Part shown: in pieces, positions 5,608 through 6,480 of the stretch
Layout: every line of letters starts with the position of its first letter
How positions within the stretch are numbered: position 1 is the first letter of the stretch
DNA from: Oscillospiraceae bacterium
GTDB lineage: Bacteria > Bacillota > Clostridia > Oscillospirales > Acutalibacteraceae
Assembly: GCA_902796295.1 (NCBI GenBank)
Contig: CADBOL010000185.1
Coordinates: 1-6,480 of the forward strand
Length of the DNA stretch: 6,480 bases
Direction of reading: 5' to 3'
The notes under the pieces: model-generated
Databases searched by the model: none
Told to the model about the DNA's origin: nothing
The model's input: only the letters and a program-made list of their open reading frames with translations
Made by a program: the position numbers and the translations under genes

Positions 5608-6474
5608 TTATGCCTGACCGTCCGGCGCGCCGTATGAGGATGTGTAATAATCCGTAATCTCCGCGCCTTCGGTGCTCTCTTCGGTAAGATAATTGTCGGG
5701 AGGGTATTCCTCCGTGTAAGCTTCGGGAGTTGCTTCGGTGTATTCCGTCACTTCCTCCTGAGCCGTTTCCTCGGCTTTGAGAGAATTCTCTTCAATCGCT
5801 TTGTCTATGAGGTCCGTGTTGTTTTCAACTACGGGAAGCACGTATTCGCTTCTGAGCTCATACAGGTTTCTGCCGACTGTTTCGGTTTCTTCCGGGCTGT
5901 TTTCGCCGAGAAGCCTGTCATACTCTTCTTCCGATACTTCCTCTTCGTTGACAAAATACATGAATCCCTCTTCGCCGGCAAGACGCGCGGCATTGAAAGT
6001 CTCTGTTATTTTGAAATCTTCAATCGAGTAGACGATAAATGAATCCTGCCCCTCGGCCGGCTCAAATGATGTGATGACGTTGCCGCGCGGGATATAATCA
6101 AATTCACCGTTTACCCCGACAGAGCCGATAAGGCGTATCTCAAACCCGTCATAGCCGAAGATGCTGACTTTTGAGCCCGGGAAATCACCTTCGGAGATAA
6201 GCAGCTCGGGTATATCGTCATCATCAATGTATTTTACGCCGAAACGGCAGTCGTCAACTTCCAGCTCATAATTCAGGATGCTCTGATTGCCGTTTATGAC
6301 AGAGTGAAGGAATTCCTCGTATTTATCTTCCCAGGCCGAAAAATCCGGCTGCGGTATGGTGGTCGTTTCTGTCTGCGTTTCGGTTTCCGCAGGTTTTGAA
6401 AAAGGCATATTGCACGATGCGAGCGCGGTGAGAATCAGCGCCGCCGCTGCAGCTATTGATAACAGTTTTTTCAT
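5608..6474 (-). CDS. Acidic secreted lipoprotein of unknown function
   Basis: A 288-residue protein with a lipoprotein signal peptide: basic MKK, a hydrophobic A/L core, then the lipobox LASC with the acylated cysteine at 21. It should be anchored on the outer face of the cytoplasmic membrane. A Thr/Glu/Pro-rich linker (about 27-45) leads to a globular part (about 46-215). That part contains a YIDDDDIPELLISEG stretch (82-96) followed by VSIFGYDGFEIRLIG. This arrangement resembles extracellular repeats with an Asp-rich loop before a PELL strand, seen in many Clostridia secreted proteins; calcium binding is possible but unproven. The C-terminus (about 233-288) is a low-complexity Glu/Thr/Tyr-rich tail. 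ATG at 6474 is 6 nt from the window edge, so its ribosome binding site is out of view. It is the first gene visible in the minus-strand operon. Ligand and role are unknown. Confidence 0.8.
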   Translation of the reverse strand: MKKLLSIAAAAALILTALASCNMPFSKPAETETQTETTTIPQPDFSAWEDKYEEFLHSVINGNQSILNYELEVDDCRFGVKYIDDDDIPELLISEGDFPGSKVSIFGYDGFEIRLIGSVGVNGEFDYIPRGNVITSFEPAEGQDSFIVYSIEDFKITETFNAARLAGEEGFMYFVNEEEVSEEEYDRLLGENSPEETETVGRNLYELRSEYVLPVVENNTDLIDKAIEENSLKAEETAQEEVTEYTEATPEAYTEEYPPDNYLTEESTEGAEITDYYTSSYGAPDGQA

Positions 6475-6480
6475 GTGATA

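Overview
This window reads as chromosomal DNA from an anaerobic low-to-mid GC Firmicute, most likely a Clostridia/Oscillospirales-type gut bacterium. This is inferred from strong AGGAGG-type ribosome binding sites, TTG/GTG start candidates, a lipoprotein with a Clostridia-style lipobox, a fused YibE/F-type membrane protein, and an ammonia-dependent NAD synthetase whose motifs are of the Firmicutes type. Species cannot be determined from the sequence alone.

Seven genes fill positions 273-6474, all on the minus strand. They are tightly packed (gaps of 9-23 nt and one 50-nt overlap), so they probably form one co-transcribed unit. In transcription order (right to left) they are: an acidic lipoprotein of unknown function (5608-6474); a DgkB/YegS-type diacylglycerol or lipid kinase (4658-5584); a YibE/F-family multi-pass membrane protein (3457-4641); a class II ketose-bisphosphate aldolase (2661-3506); an IolC-type PfkB kinase (1630-2649); NH3-dependent NAD synthetase NadE (886-1620); and a three-helix membrane protein of unknown function (273-866). 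The promoter must lie beyond the right edge, because no gap inside the window is large enough for a convincing one.

The functional core is the kinase-aldolase pair. By family knowledge it would phosphorylate 5-dehydro-2-deoxy-D-gluconate and cleave the product to DHAP plus malonate semialdehyde, the lower steps of myo-inositol catabolism. No other inositol gene is in view. The remaining genes are housekeeping or envelope functions (NAD synthesis, lipid phosphorylation, a membrane protein, a lipoprotein), so the cluster is metabolically mixed.

Positions 1-272 hold no conventional gene. They contain a perfect GC-rich palindrome, a pair of identical 19-bp direct repeats 209 bp apart, an 11/12-bp imperfect stem, and a 33-codon plus-strand ORF overlapping that stem. 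I read this as a compound intergenic repeat element at the 3' end of the operon. It is the least explained part of the window. I see no defence system, CRISPR array, tRNA, rRNA or transposase.
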